Assembly: GCA_903871715.1 (NCBI GenBank)
Contig: CAIQHW010000493.1
Location: 1 to 26,310 of the forward strand
Source: an uncultured bacterium
GTDB taxonomy: Bacteria > Bacteroidota > Bacteroidia > Chitinophagales > CAIODY01
Length of the DNA: 26,310 bases
Direction of reading: 5' to 3'
Below, one piece after another: positions 17,201 through 24,483 of the stretch. Under the pieces are notes generated by a model. It worked only from the letters and a program-made list of their open reading frames with translations. It did not search any database and was not told where the DNA came from. Position numbers and translations under genes: made by a program. Within the stretch, counting starts at the first letter, position 1; every line of letters begins with the position of its first letter.

Positions 17201-20200
17201 CCGTTCCATTACCATAGGTTAAACTGGCGGTATAACTACTTCCATTGCCTGTTGGTGTACCATTATTATTGGCATTAGTAGCTGTAGCAACTATCATCAC
17301 TTCACTATAACAGCCGCTTGGTGTGGCAAATGCAACCGACACTTGATTATTGCCAGCCGTTGGTGTAACCGAACCAACATTATTTGGTGTGGTAGCAACA
17401 ATACTTAATGAAGTACTAGCCGAAGTTGAACCAGTTACTGCCGAAGTAGTAGTTATATTTGATGTAGTAACAGCACTGATTTGTAAAGTGTTTCCACCAT
17501 TTGCAGCACAAGGAATATCAGTAGTTAAATAAAAATAACCAGGTGTGCCAACTGCAATTGTTTGCGATAATCCTGAAAAAGTTATAGAACTACCGCTGGA
17601 AGGAATTGAAGTAATTGTGCTTCCTAATTGAGTTGTAGTCCCGAATGTTCCGGTTGTGTTGTAATATAATTTGAAATTAGTTAAATCGGCTGCTGTGTAA
17701 GTTCCAGTAAAAGTTATTGCAGTAACAGTAACTGTGGCTCCAGAAGCCGTTCCTATTAAAGTATAAACATTGTTGTTGGGAGTGTTTTGCGTTAAATTAG
17801 TTGCGGTTGCGGCTTGCGATGAAATGGTTAATGTAGTTGGGGTATAAGTCAACACAATATTGCCGCCGCTTGCACTTACTGTGAATTGGCCTTGAGGTGT
17901 GATTCCGCTAACATTCACAGTAATAGTTCCAATTGAAGGTGTGCCAGAAGTGTATGTTCCAATAACCCAACTATAAGTGGCGTTGGATACAAAATTTGAA
18001 ATTCCATTTCCGCTGAAAGTGGCATTAATGGTGGTTGTAGAAGCAATTGTAAAAGTGCCTGTTGAAGCAATTTTGTCACAATTAGTGCTCAATGTTCCTA
18101 CATCTGTAATATCTAAAGTATAAGCACTTCCATTAGCCGTAGAAAAATTTCCAGTACTCAAAGTGCCTGTTGTGCCTGATGTGGCAGGACTTATTGTCCC
18201 TGAAATGCTGCAAGTTCCGCTTGTAGATCCTGTACCACTTAGTGTTGCACCGCTGCTAACAGTAATATTGGAAGCTAAAGTTCCATTTAACCCCAAAGTT
18301 CCAGCGCTCACTGTTGTTGTTCCTGAATAAGTATTTGCACCGCCTAGCGTTAGTGTTCCTGCAGATGTTTTTGAAAGATTCCCTGACCCAGCAATAATTC
18401 CACCATAGGTTAAGGTTTGTGATGCAGCTACATCAATTGCGCTATTTGTAGAAGCAGTCAAAGAAATTCCTCTATTGCTGTTTAAAGTAAATCCTGTTGC
18501 TGCGGATAAAGTACCCCCACCCAAAACAATATTTCCAACAGTTGCTAAACCCGGGGCCGTTCCTAAATTATTGTCTGCACTCACTGAAATTGCACCCACA
18601 TTAATACTGGTTGCACCTGAATAAGTATTTGCATTTGATAGTGTCAATGTACTGCTTCCGGCTTTTGTTAAACCTCCAGTACCACTCATTACTCCTGAGT
18701 AAGAAGTGCTTGATGTACCCGAAACGGTTAGTGTTGCACTTCCTAAAGTAATATTTCCACTTCCAGTTAATGAACCTACCTGAGTGCTATAATTTCCAGC
18801 ACCAGAATTGGTTAAATCTAAAGTAGCATTTGATGTGCTCAAGTTTAATGCAGTTGTAGTTGGGAAAGCATTAGCGCCGCCTACTCTTACAGTTATGCCA
18901 TTAGTGTTTCCATTAATTGTTGTTCCTCCAGAATAGGTATGCGCCGAGGTGTTTGCTGTACCATTATTTGAGCCTTGGTTTACCAAAACAATACCCCCTG
19001 CAGCACCAGAATTGGTAAGTGTTAATCCACCTGTTCCTGCAATGGTTGGTTGCAGCGTAATGGTGTTATTGCCATTGGCATCCATTGTTCCACCACCGCC
19101 GCTAAGGGTTATTCCTTTAAATTTTGCTGATGAATTACTAAAATCAATTCCGCTTCCATTACATTGGATTGTTCCACCATTCATAGTAAGATATCCAGCA
19201 GTAAAACTTGTTGGGTTTGTTCCCGTATTAGCATGACCTGGGATTAATAAAATACCATTTGAGTTTAAGTTAAAACTTGCAGGAACTGTAGGCGTCCCTG
19301 TAATATTCAGCGTTGCATTTGAAACTGTATAAGCACCTGAAGCAGAGGTATTGCCCGATACTACTAATTTTCCACCACTTACTGTTGTTGCACCAGTATA
19401 AGTATTTACAGCACTTAATGTTAATGAGCCTGCACCCGATTTTGTTAACGCTGTTGTTTTATTGGAACCATCGCTTATTACTAATCCAAACGATTGGGTA
19501 CTAGTTTGATTCACAGTTAATGTGCTGTTGGCTGAAGTTGAGTTGTTAGTAATACTTCCTGTTCCACCATTTGAGGCTAAAGATTGAAATGTGGGGCTTA
19601 CACCATTCAAATCCAATGTTTGCCCAAAAGTAGAGTTTGCGCCCATTACAATATCTGACGAAGAAGACAATCCATTTACATTGCCTAATTTAACTGTTCC
19701 AGTTCCACCATTAAAATAAGTGGTGCCATTATAAGTATTACTGGTAGATGGGGTTAATGTAATGTTTCCACTACCTCCATTTTGCCCTGCAGCAAACAAA
19801 ACCGAACCGCTACCGCTTATGTTTCCTGTTATTGTAATATCATTGCCGCTCGTTGCACCAATCATTGTTGCAGCGGAAGAGTTGTTTACAATGTTTGATG
19901 AAACAGTAGTGCCAGTTGCAGTAGCTACAAAACCTGCTTGTGATGTACCTGAACCTGTTATATTAACTGTAGGAACTGAAACAGCCACGTTGTTTGCTGC
20001 CAAATTTATTCTCGAAGAATTGGCTGCTGTTGTAGTATTACAACGGATATTTAATGCTGAAGAACTTCCTCCTGATAGATTCCCGAATAAATCTAATGTT
20101 GCGTCATTGGTTAAACTATTATCAACAGGCATTTGAAGTGCAGCACTAGCAGCCAAAACAATTGGTCCATTTAATTGATAACCCGAACCACCACCATTGG

Positions 20201-21251
20201 CTGTCGAGAAAATAAAATTAGTTCCCGATATATTGGCTTGATTAAAAGTACGATTGGCTACCAAAGTAACTGTACCGCCATTGGTCGTTTGAAAATTGGC
20301 AATATTAGATGAACCATCTACCCAAGGGGCTAATGTTGTTGTTGCAGTTGGTGTGCTAAAATAATTTGAACTAGCATTCCAGTTACCACTTAATGCTGAT
20401 GTATTGCTGCCATTCCAATAATAGTTAGTAGCTACTGTTGGAACTGTTACTTTAAAATTGTCGAAATTAAACGTTGGTGGACTTGCTGGATTGGAATGGT
20501 TACAAAAAAATCCAAAGGCAACCATGGTAGAGCTCGTGTAATCTGTATTAGCTGTTGCAGAACCAATTTGTGTAAATGTTCCTGTTCCAGCATCCGTCCA
20601 ATCGCTTGATCCATCATCTCTGACATACAATGACCATAAATTACCTGATGGATTGTAAGTAACTTTAAGGGAAACATAATTAGTTGCGCCAGAAAAATCA
20701 TTTGTACCAGAGTTAATGATTACAGTCTTTGTTGTAGCAATTCCTCCATTGTAAGATATTAACTCATAATTTCTTGATCCTGAGGGTCCATAGACAAGTG
20801 CGTAACCATTTCCACTTGAAAATGTTCCACTCGTTCCTGCAAGTATAACGGCTTGTCCATAAGAGGATGCACCAGAGGTGCTGATTCCAGCTAAGGTAGA
20901 ACTTCTCGTAGTATTAACATTAACAGTCCATGTTACAAGACCTGAATTAGACGACAAAACCGAATTGAAAGAAGAAAATGAAGAAATTAAACCACTCACA
21001 TATTCATTCCCTGTTGTTGATGCTGCACCTTTTAATTGTAAGGAATTACCTTGTGAAGAACTGAAACTTGCAGCAATTGCCTGTGTTCCACTTCCAGAAA
21101 CGCTGTAAGTTGTGGGTGCGCTTGTTGTTAAGCTGCTTCTTCCGAAAGCATCAACAAAAGCCGTTGTTTGCCCCCAACTTATGTTAGAGACCGAACAGAA
21201 AATAAACAAGAAAGCGGTAGCTAAAAGCTTATGGGTAAAGGTTTGTAACAT
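11235..21251 (-). CDS. Giant (3338 aa) surface protein: beta-strand repeats plus T9SS sorting domain
   Basis: Signal peptide about 1-28 (…SVSNISWGQ). Residues ~30-270 look like a lectin/LamG-type jelly roll (DAFGRSSL … FNFDNFKVTVP). Residues ~275-1130 contain many autotransporter-associated beta-strand repeats, e.g. TLTLGGANTYSGTTTVSAG (about 970), SNANTYSGATSINVGA (about 880) and SAVNTYTGATTVSGGK (about 615). A fibronectin-like unit lies near 1290-1420 (…NGTLYYFKVFTRNGTSWSSG). Most of the rest is right-handed beta-helix-like repeats of the STVEYN…QTVSA…YNNLTLSG type. Near 3155 LPIELLDFTAQQKGNDALLNWSTASE starts the common pre-sorting module. The last ~85 residues (YPNPFNDNV… SAGTYLLKI) are a T9SS sorting domain. 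Probable adhesin or matrix protein. There is no catalytic motif or frameshift over 10 kb. Single gene unit with its own promoter and terminator. Antisense frames are low-complexity shadows. Confidence 0.93.
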   Translation of the reverse strand: MLQTFTHKLLATAFLFIFCSVSNISWGQTTAFVDAFGRSSLTTSAPTTYSVSGSGTQAIAASFSSSQGNSLQLKGAASTTGNEYVSGLISSFSSFNSVLSSNSGLVTWTVNVNTTRSSTLAGISTSGASSYGQAVILAGTSGTFSSGNGYALVYGPSGSRNYELISYNGGIATTKTVIINSGTNDFSGATNYVSLKVTYNPSGNLWSLYVRDDGSSDWTDAGTGTFTQIGSATANTDYTSSTMVAFGFFCNHSNPASPPTFNFDNFKVTVPTVATNYYWNGSNTSALSGNWNASSNYFSTPTATTTLAPWVDGSSNIANFQTTNGGTVTLVANRTFNQANISGTNFIFSTANGGGSGYQLNGPIVLAASAALQMPVDNSLTNDATLDLFGNLSGGSSSALNIRCNTTTAANSSRINLAANNVAVSVPTVNITGSGTSQAGFVATATGTTVSSNIVNNSSAATMIGATSGNDITITGNISGSGSVLFAAGQNGGSGNITLTPSTSNTYNGTTYFNGGTGTVKLGNVNGLSSSSDIVMGANSTFGQTLDLNGVSPTFQSLASNGGTGSITNNSTSANSTLTVNQTSTQSFGLVISDGSNKTTALTKSGAGSLTLSAVNTYTGATTVSGGKLVVSGNTSASGAYTVSNATLNITGTPTVPASFNLNSNGILLIPGHANTGTNPTSFTAGYLTMNGGTIQCNGSGIDFSNSSAKFKGITLSGGGGTMDANGNNTITLQPTIAGTGGLTLTNSGAAGGIVLVNQGSNNGTANTSAHTYSGGTTINGNTNGITVRVGGANAFPTTTALNLSTSNATLDLTNSGAGNYSTQVGSLTGSGNITLGSATLTVSGTSSTSYSGVMSGTGGLTKAGSSTLTLSNANTYSGATSINVGAISVSADNNLGTAPGLATVGNIVLGGGTLSAATGFTLNSNRGISLTASTNSAIDVAASQTLTYGGIIAGSGNLSKTSAGTLTLGGANTYSGTTTVSAGTLGLNGTLASNITVSSGATLSGTGSTSGTCSISGTISPATSGTTGTLSTGNFSTANGSAYTLDITDVGTLSTNCDKIASTGTFTIASTTTINATFSGNGISNFVSNATYSWVIGTYTSGTPSIGTITVNVSGITPQGQFTVSASGGNIVLTYTPTTLTISSQAATATNLTQNTPNNNVYTLIGTASGATVTVTAITFTGTYTAADLTNFKLYYNTTGTFGTTTQLGSTITSIPSSGSSITFSGLSQTIAVGTPGYFYLTTDIPCAANGGNTLQISAVTTSNITTTSAVTGSTSASTSLSIVATTPNNVGSVTPTAGNNQVSVAFATPSGCYSEVMIVATATNANNNGTPTGNGSSYTASLTYGNGTAFGNGFVVYKGSTSPQVVTGLTNGTLYYFKVFTRNGTSWSSGVEQSATPALIPTTIYSQGFETGTLSSPNYSGGATMDANLSNSNWSVGGSATAFLYSGNGGGNALGISSNATSASPYTLTFNVTSGYQLSVTAYNYWRQSSQATNTVSSITINGTTITNGSVNCPTSGSSIGSTNVQNTVSGLTGTITVLVNIIGSGSFRIDDFTLIGNVTAVPNYYLAANTDPTVATNWSTNTTGTGGTQPISMASPGYWYVTQNSNTPTTTWANSWTPSGTVYVASGSTFNIAGTMDLGSSTQIVALGASSTINATANGYIKTSNSNGFYGSTSTSISNSNSPTISLNTASTVEYNSISTQSVTTSVTYGNVKFTGSGGTYNISSALGTSGSPYVFANGTLSLSAGTLYLSTAAANTSYISVGNVSITGGTLDNLSTASGTSCYLYISGNWSQSAGIVQFSGIGYGKIIFSGGASSTYSGLTSSSSFIYWLMQVTNSTTLTLNSNVALNGSTNGTNVFTLDLSSTLIDGGYTILANNSSGTTSGNAFVISGSYKASNKNGFSGTVSTTISTSSTSLQLSSSTYNLISLGSSSTVEYAATTGTQTVSARSDYNNMTLSGGSAKTLGGASTVAGVLTLSNGILTTTASNLLTLTNTANTAISGGSATSFINGPITWTLGAASSGTYTIPVGVTSTYYPMAFVAGTISSGSPTINVQAFATAPSGTADGSSIAAVGTEYWKVITTGATFSASSFSLAKTTSLGSLNVIAKSTTNATLSFSSIGGSSGTVSNTTGLVNSSSGLSGVSTLYLCFGQTFQTYYLKAGGATNNLTDWFSNSNGTGSNPTSFTGVGTYWNVINNASVNNAAAWTLGTNSKIIVGDGTNSTAFIIPSSAAITGTTDVSNNANLIIQSSTIPTFGTISTGSTITYDGTLAQTITATTYYNLTISGSRGANVITLPSRQITVNNTFDPSSYSSSATTPVVVGTDTFNFSSASAQTVPAFYYGRLNLGTGPRTWASGGIIDVNQGFTPTSGTNTITGSTIRYSSTLSGWILSSFTTNFSTYQYYNLIFSGSGSWSMNNLALKVKNDLTVSAGTLILNGSSSNSNAVFTVDGKVTLSGGTILTNSNTTYTSTFNIGGDFTLNGGTLTRSAGAAAASVVFNNASSIQNYTQSSGTISGTISINIGTGSTTNTLKLLSPMTLGSVTTNNITVNVLSGAGIDFGNYAVTQNTSGGIFNLQSGSNLYTANALGILSSGTTGSVLTTTRTFSSGANYIFNSSSPQATGNFSTTPTASTVNGLTINSPVGTNVITLTNSLSMNQLSLAGGLLDGGSSNTISILSGGNIASTGGDFTSPNNRTIAFLGTGTVTGTVNFYPAVTIAGAVNFGVGAAIQKSLTINTGGSVIGYAPSFALYSLLKYNTGGVYNRGLELSTTSGAGYPYHVQVSNNTTLNLSGSAPSTSQSCAGDVTIDSGSKLTMNQSSDQMTATFTVGGNLNINGTLELSALSGGDLMLKGNWTRANGATFTQQHRKVTFGGTTPQTITATGATAETFDALSINNTSSLSTANTGVLMASGNNLVVNDSLILTNGKLNVGAGEVQILNTDANAIQGHALNSSNPSASNSFVVGILRRKISTTATAYDFPLGTDGNQYEVAQINVNSNSNVDNLKAKFYQFDSNCSYAANKPTFNAPAPNNAGVHISAIVDMLNYGYYIVEPYDNTNTLITLPIINYDAQMTFNGHSNGATGSSAVGAKCYTLIKQPSCGSNAWSLGGGTYNSTQQMAASSPTNTTTVTLKLFGLGSFSQFDGGFNPDEVLPIELLDFTAQQKGNDALLNWSTASETNNDEFDVERSFDGISFEKIAVVKSKGERANNYAYNDANITAQNNTVLYYRLRQVDFNGDFSYSPVRALLMNSNNSNPFVVNGLYPNPFNDNVKANITLSNATTINYQLFDLKGNMVLQQTINANKGENNVNINGLSGLSAGTYLLKINSNGNSFNSQLQKQ

Positions 21252-21313
21252 AAAATAGGGATTAGGGTTGAGTAGTGTTTGGGTATCTGATTTTTTAAGT
21301 TTATTTAACTATG

Positions 21314-21321
21314 CAAAATTA
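21314..21321 (-). promoter_or_regulatory. -7 box for the giant surface-protein gene
   Basis: The minus strand reads TAATTTTG, a perfect TAnnTTTG match, giving a leader of about 55 nt before ATG 21251. There is no clear -33 TTG. A long dyad overlaps the upstream half of the box, suggesting regulation. Confidence 0.5.
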
Positions 21322-21342
21322 AAGTCATTTTTGACTTTAATT
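21317..21342. promoter_or_regulatory. 11-bp-arm inverted repeat overlapping the -7 box
   Basis: AATTAAAGTCA (21317-21327) and TGACTTTAATT (21332-21342) are perfect inverted repeats separated by TTTT. The dyad covers part of the predicted -7 box and the spacer. TTAAAGT half-sites recur at 21319, 21334 (inverted) and 21350, about 15-16 bp apart. Operator function is inferred. Confidence 0.5.
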
Positions 21343-21350
21343 GGTTTGAT

Positions 21351-21375
21351 TAAAGTTATGATTACATTAACTTTA
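21351..21375. promoter_or_regulatory. Second inverted repeat upstream of the giant gene
   Basis: TAAAGTTA (21351-21358) and TAACTTTA (21368-21375) are perfect inverted repeats with a 9-bp spacer. They share the TAAAGT word with the dyad at 21317-21342. Further dyads follow at 21387-21406 (TTGCGTAA/TTACGTAA, 7 of 8) and 21416-21431 (ATGTTTT/AAAACAT, perfect), the last just downstream of mnmG, where it may help end transcription. Confidence 0.4.
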
Positions 21376-21473
21376 TGTAAGGTTTTTTGCGTAATTCTTT
21401 ACGTAAAATTAATGAATGTTTTAGAAAACATCAAATTGTTCCAATTTTTAATCAAGACAAGTTGGTGGATTTA

Positions 21474-23333
21474 TCATCTGCCCATAAATATCATCAACAC
21501 TTGCACATCGCTGGGTGAAACCCCACTTATTCGGCTTGCCTGACCCAAAGTAGCTGGTTTGATTTTCGTCAGCTTCTCTCTCGATTCCATCGAAAGCGAA
21601 CTTAATTTATGGTAGTTGAATGTTTCAGGAATCACCACATCTTCCAGGCGTTGCATTTTCATCACCAATTCCAATTCTTTGGCAATGTAGGTTTCGTATT
21701 TCATTTGTATTTCTGCCTGTTCACGTTCTTCCAATGTGAAGGGCTCTAAAAACGATTTAACGCTGGGTAGTTTATTTAAGTATTCTAATTTCACTTGTGG
21801 ACGAAGCGCAATTAACAACAATTTTTGCCTTTGGGTGAGTTCTGCGCTGTTCAAGCTCAACAGCAATTCATTGATTTCCAAAGGTTCAACGCTTGTTTTT
21901 TCAAAATGCGAAATAATGGCTTTTGCGTTATTTCTCTTTTTTTCTGTTTTTTGCATTCTATCTTCTTTTGTCAATCCGAGTTGATAGGATAATTCAGTTA
22001 ATCGTAAATCAGCATTATCTTGTCGCAAAATCATTCGGTATTCGGCTCGGCTGGTGAACATGCGGTAAGGCTCTTCCGTTCCTTTGGTAATTAAGTCGTC
22101 AATCAACACCCCGATATACGCATCGTTTCTTCCTAAAATAAATGGTTGTTCTTCGCGTACCGCTAAGTGTGCATTGATGCCAGCCATCAATCCTTGGCAG
22201 GCGGCTTCTTCATATCCAGTTGTTCCGTTTATCTGCCCTGCAAAAAACAGGTTCTTCACCAACTTCGTTTCCAAAGTGTTTTTTAATTGCGTTGGCGGAA
22301 AGTAATCGTACTCGATGGCATATCCGGGACGGAAGAATTTTACATTTTCAAACCCCGGCACTTGTTGCAAAGCTTTGTATTGTACCTCTTCTGGTAATGA
22401 TGTTGAGAAACCATTCACATATATTTCCACCGTATTCCAACCTTCTGGTTCTACAAATATCTGATGTCGGTCTCTTTGGGCAAAGCGATTGATTTTATCT
22501 TCGATGCTGGGGCAATATCTTGGTCCGACGCCGTCAATTCTTCCTGCATACATGGGCGAACGGTCGAATCCTGTTTTTAAAATGTCGTGTACATTTTGGT
22601 TGGTGTATGTTATCCAACAACATCTTTGTTTGGTTGGCTTGGGAATATCCATGTAAGAAAAGCCAACGATTTCTTCATCGCCATCCTGCACTTCCATTTT
22701 AGTATAGTCCAACGAACGTCCATCAATCCGTGGTGGCGTTCCTGTTTTTAATCTGTCGGCATCAAAACCCAACGAAACCAATTGTTCGGTAATTCCTGTG
22801 GCTGCTTTTTCCGCTAATCTGCCACCGCCAAATTGTTTTTCGCCAATGTGAATAATGCCGTTTAAAAAAGTTCCGCTGGTTAATACGACTGATTTTGCTT
22901 TTATCTCCATTCCCATTCCCGTTTTCACACCACAAACCTTTCCGTTTTCTACCAGCAAATTGACCACCATGTCCTGAAAAAAATCAACGTTAGGTGTTTG
23001 CTCCAACATGTTTCGCCATTCCGCAGCGAATAGCATCCTGTCGTTTTGTGTTCTTGGGCTCCACATGGCTGGTCCTTTCGAGCGGTTCAACATTCTGAAC
23101 TGAATCATGCTTTTGTCGCTCACAATTCCCGAATAGCCGCCCATAGCATCTATCTCTCTTACTATTTGTCCTTTTGCCACACCACCCATAGCAGGGTTAC
23201 AACTCATCTGTGCGATGGTTTGCATATTCATGGTTATCAATAAAACTTTACTGCCCATATTGGCAGCGGCAGCGGCGGCTTCGCATCCTGCATGACCAGC
23301 ACCTGCCACTATCACATCATACGACTGAAACAT
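21474..23333 (-). CDS. mnmG: tRNA uridine-5-carboxymethylaminomethyl modification enzyme MnmG (GidA)
   Basis: MnmG uses FAD with MnmE to install the (carboxymethyl)aminomethyl group on wobble U34 of several tRNAs. From ATG 23333 (MFQSYDVIVAGAGHAGCEAA) the protein is 619 aa, the normal length. The GxGxxG FAD motif is at the N-terminus. Family blocks follow: CNPAMGGVAKGQIVREIDAMGG, LTSGTFLNGIIHIG, GRLAEKAATGI, RYCPSIEDKI, FAGQINGTTGYEEAACQGLMAGINA and RAEYRMILRQDNADLRL. The C-terminal helical domain ends PATLGQASRISGVSPSDVQVL. The frame extends to 23441 but the extra 36 residues are unlike the family. mnmG is classically origin-proximal, which agrees with the parS sites just beyond its 5' end. 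Confidence 0.98.
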   Translation of the reverse strand: MFQSYDVIVAGAGHAGCEAAAAAANMGSKVLLITMNMQTIAQMSCNPAMGGVAKGQIVREIDAMGGYSGIVSDKSMIQFRMLNRSKGPAMWSPRTQNDRMLFAAEWRNMLEQTPNVDFFQDMVVNLLVENGKVCGVKTGMGMEIKAKSVVLTSGTFLNGIIHIGEKQFGGGRLAEKAATGITEQLVSLGFDADRLKTGTPPRIDGRSLDYTKMEVQDGDEEIVGFSYMDIPKPTKQRCCWITYTNQNVHDILKTGFDRSPMYAGRIDGVGPRYCPSIEDKINRFAQRDRHQIFVEPEGWNTVEIYVNGFSTSLPEEVQYKALQQVPGFENVKFFRPGYAIEYDYFPPTQLKNTLETKLVKNLFFAGQINGTTGYEEAACQGLMAGINAHLAVREEQPFILGRNDAYIGVLIDDLITKGTEEPYRMFTSRAEYRMILRQDNADLRLTELSYQLGLTKEDRMQKTEKKRNNAKAIISHFEKTSVEPLEINELLLSLNSAELTQRQKLLLIALRPQVKLEYLNKLPSVKSFLEPFTLEEREQAEIQMKYETYIAKELELVMKMQRLEDVVIPETFNYHKLSSLSMESREKLTKIKPATLGQASRISGVSPSDVQVLMIFMGR

Positions 23334-23350
23334 AATTGTAAAATTGTTTG

Positions 23351-23358
23351 CAAAATTA
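23351..23358 (-). promoter_or_regulatory. -7 box for mnmG
   Basis: The minus strand reads TAATTTTG (TAnnTTTG) about 18 bp before the mnmG ATG at 23333, giving a very short leader. A -33 TTG at the right distance was not clear. It lies in the 39-bp gap between mnmG and the divergent GNAT gene. Confidence 0.5.
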
Positions 23359-23372
23359 CGACTTTTGTGGCA

Positions 23373-23894
23373 ATGATTAACCAACCGCAAATATTCCTTC
23401 GCCCGGTGCAGCAAAATGATGCCGAAGTTATTTATCATCATTTGAAAAACCCCAACATAACCAAGATGTTGCTTCGCATACCCACACCATTTACCATGAA
23501 TGATGCTTATGATTTTTTGAATCGGGTGGAAGCCGAAACCAAGAAAGAAACCGATTGGGTTTGGGCAATTGTTTCACGTGAAACAAACCAATTGTTGGGT
23601 TTGTGTGGCGCACATATTCGTGAGGGAAACCGAGAATTGGTAGAGTTGGGTTATTGGGTTGGAGAAGAGCATTGGGGCAAAGGAATTGCGACAGAAGCCA
23701 TACGACAACAATTAGCATTGATGAAAACCCAATTGCATTTTACTAAAGTTTTTGCTACCGTATTTGAAGGAAACAATGCCTCGAAAGGTGTGTTGTTGAA
23801 GAATGGATTTGAATACATGCCCTCAAAAAACAAGTGGTTAGATAAAGGCAATGAAAAGATTTATGCCTTATGTTTTGAAAAGATGTTGACTTAA
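23373..23894 (+). CDS. GNAT family N-acetyltransferase (RimJ/RimL type)
   Basis: The 173-aa protein begins MINQPQIFLRPVQQNDAEVIYHHL, the RimJ/RimL-like opening. It contains the acetyl-CoA binding motif A (VELGYWVGEEHWGKGIATEAI, with the QxxGxG/A-type loop WGKGIA) and motif B VFEGNNASKGVLLKNGFEY. It would transfer an acetyl group from acetyl-CoA to a protein N-terminus or small amine; the substrate is not predictable. The frame is open upstream to 23292, but that would overlap mnmG's start and lacks family similarity. The gene is divergent from mnmG. A perfect parS site is embedded in the codons for VSRETN (23570-23585), so these bases carry two kinds of information. Confidence 0.9.
   Translation: MINQPQIFLRPVQQNDAEVIYHHLKNPNITKMLLRIPTPFTMNDAYDFLNRVEAETKKETDWVWAIVSRETNQLLGLCGAHIREGNRELVELGYWVGEEHWGKGIATEAIRQQLALMKTQLHFTKVFATVFEGNNASKGVLLKNGFEYMPSKNKWLDKGNEKIYALCFEKMLT
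23570..23585. other. parS: parS site (ParB binding), inside the GNAT gene
   Basis: TGTTTCACGTGAAACA is a perfect 16-bp palindrome identical to the canonical chromosomal parS sequence bound by ParB/Spo0J. It lies within the GNAT coding region. Such intragenic parS sites near the origin are known in other bacteria. Confidence 0.93.
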
Positions 23895-23904
23895 TGCCAA
23901 AAGA

Positions 23905-23920
23905 TGTTTCACGTGAAACA
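23905..23920. other. parS: parS site (ParB binding), intergenic
   Basis: A second exact TGTTTCACGTGAAACA palindrome begins 10 bp after the GNAT stop codon and 335 bp from the first site. Two identical 16-bp palindromes this close are far beyond chance. Confidence 0.93.
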
Positions 23921-23925
23921 ATGTG

Positions 23926-23951
23926 TTAACTAATTGACAGTCAATTGTTAA
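23926..23951. terminator. Hairpin between convergent GNAT and ybeY genes
   Basis: TTAAC-T-AATTGAC-A-GTCAATT-GTTAA forms a 12-bp stem with one bulged T and a minimal loop. It sits between the convergent stops at 23894 and 23955, just after parS. It may be a shared terminator although no strong U tract follows, or a further DNA-binding dyad. Confidence 0.4.
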
Positions 23952-23954
23952 AAA

Positions 23955-24392
23955 TTATTTTGTCTTCGCTTTCTTGCTTTTTAACTGTTTTAATTGCTTA
24001 TCTTCTTCGGCTCTCATGTCGGCTTGTTGGGCTTTGGTTTTATCTTTCATGCCACATAAGTGCAATACGCCATGCACCATTACCCGATGCAATTCTTGCT
24101 CGAAGGGTACTTTTAAAACCGATGCGTTTTCTTTTACTCTATCTATACTAATGTAAATTTCGCTTTCCACTTCGGTTTTAGATGAGTAATCGAAGGTGAT
24201 GATATCAGTATAAAAATCGTGTTGCAAAAAACCCTGATTAATTTCTAACAAGTAGTCATCACTACAAAACACGTAGGTAAGGCTGTTCAATTTTTTCTTA
24301 TGTTGTTTCAACACATTTTCAATCCATGGTTTTAGCAACGATTTTTGCTTGAGTGTAAATTTAATTTCGTGGGTAAAAAACAGAATGGGCAT
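23955..24392 (-). CDS. ybeY: Endoribonuclease / rRNA maturation factor YbeY
   Basis: YbeY is a metal-dependent RNase involved in 16S rRNA 3'-end maturation and ribosome quality control. The 145-aa protein has the family block DIITFDYS (63-70), then ISIDRVKENA, and the metal-binding motif VMVHGVLHLCGMKDK (about 105-118; H107, H111 and a third ligand that in Bacteroidota is the Asp of MKD). The C-terminus is a Lys-rich tail (KQLKSKKAKTK). A -7 box lies 18-25 bp upstream of the ATG at 24392, implying independent transcription. It is convergent with the GNAT gene. Confidence 0.96.
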   Translation of the reverse strand: MPILFFTHEIKFTLKQKSLLKPWIENVLKQHKKKLNSLTYVFCSDDYLLEINQGFLQHDFYTDIITFDYSSKTEVESEIYISIDRVKENASVLKVPFEQELHRVMVHGVLHLCGMKDKTKAQQADMRAEEDKQLKQLKSKKAKTK

Positions 24393-24409
24393 AAAATAAA
24401 GGATTGGTG

Positions 24410-24417
24410 CAAAGCTA
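24410..24417 (-). promoter_or_regulatory. -7 box for ybeY
   Basis: The minus strand reads TAGCTTTG, matching TAnnTTTG, 18-25 bp before the ybeY ATG, giving a leader of about 10 nt. No clear -33 TTG. Confidence 0.45.
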
Positions 24418-24483
24418 CGAAAGCAATTTGATAATGTGATGATGTGCTAATTGGCTAATGAAATACTAAAGAAAAACACCTCT

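Noticed and set aside
23292..23372. Longer start for the GNAT gene
   Set aside because: It would overlap mnmG's start and promoter, and the added residues do not resemble the family.
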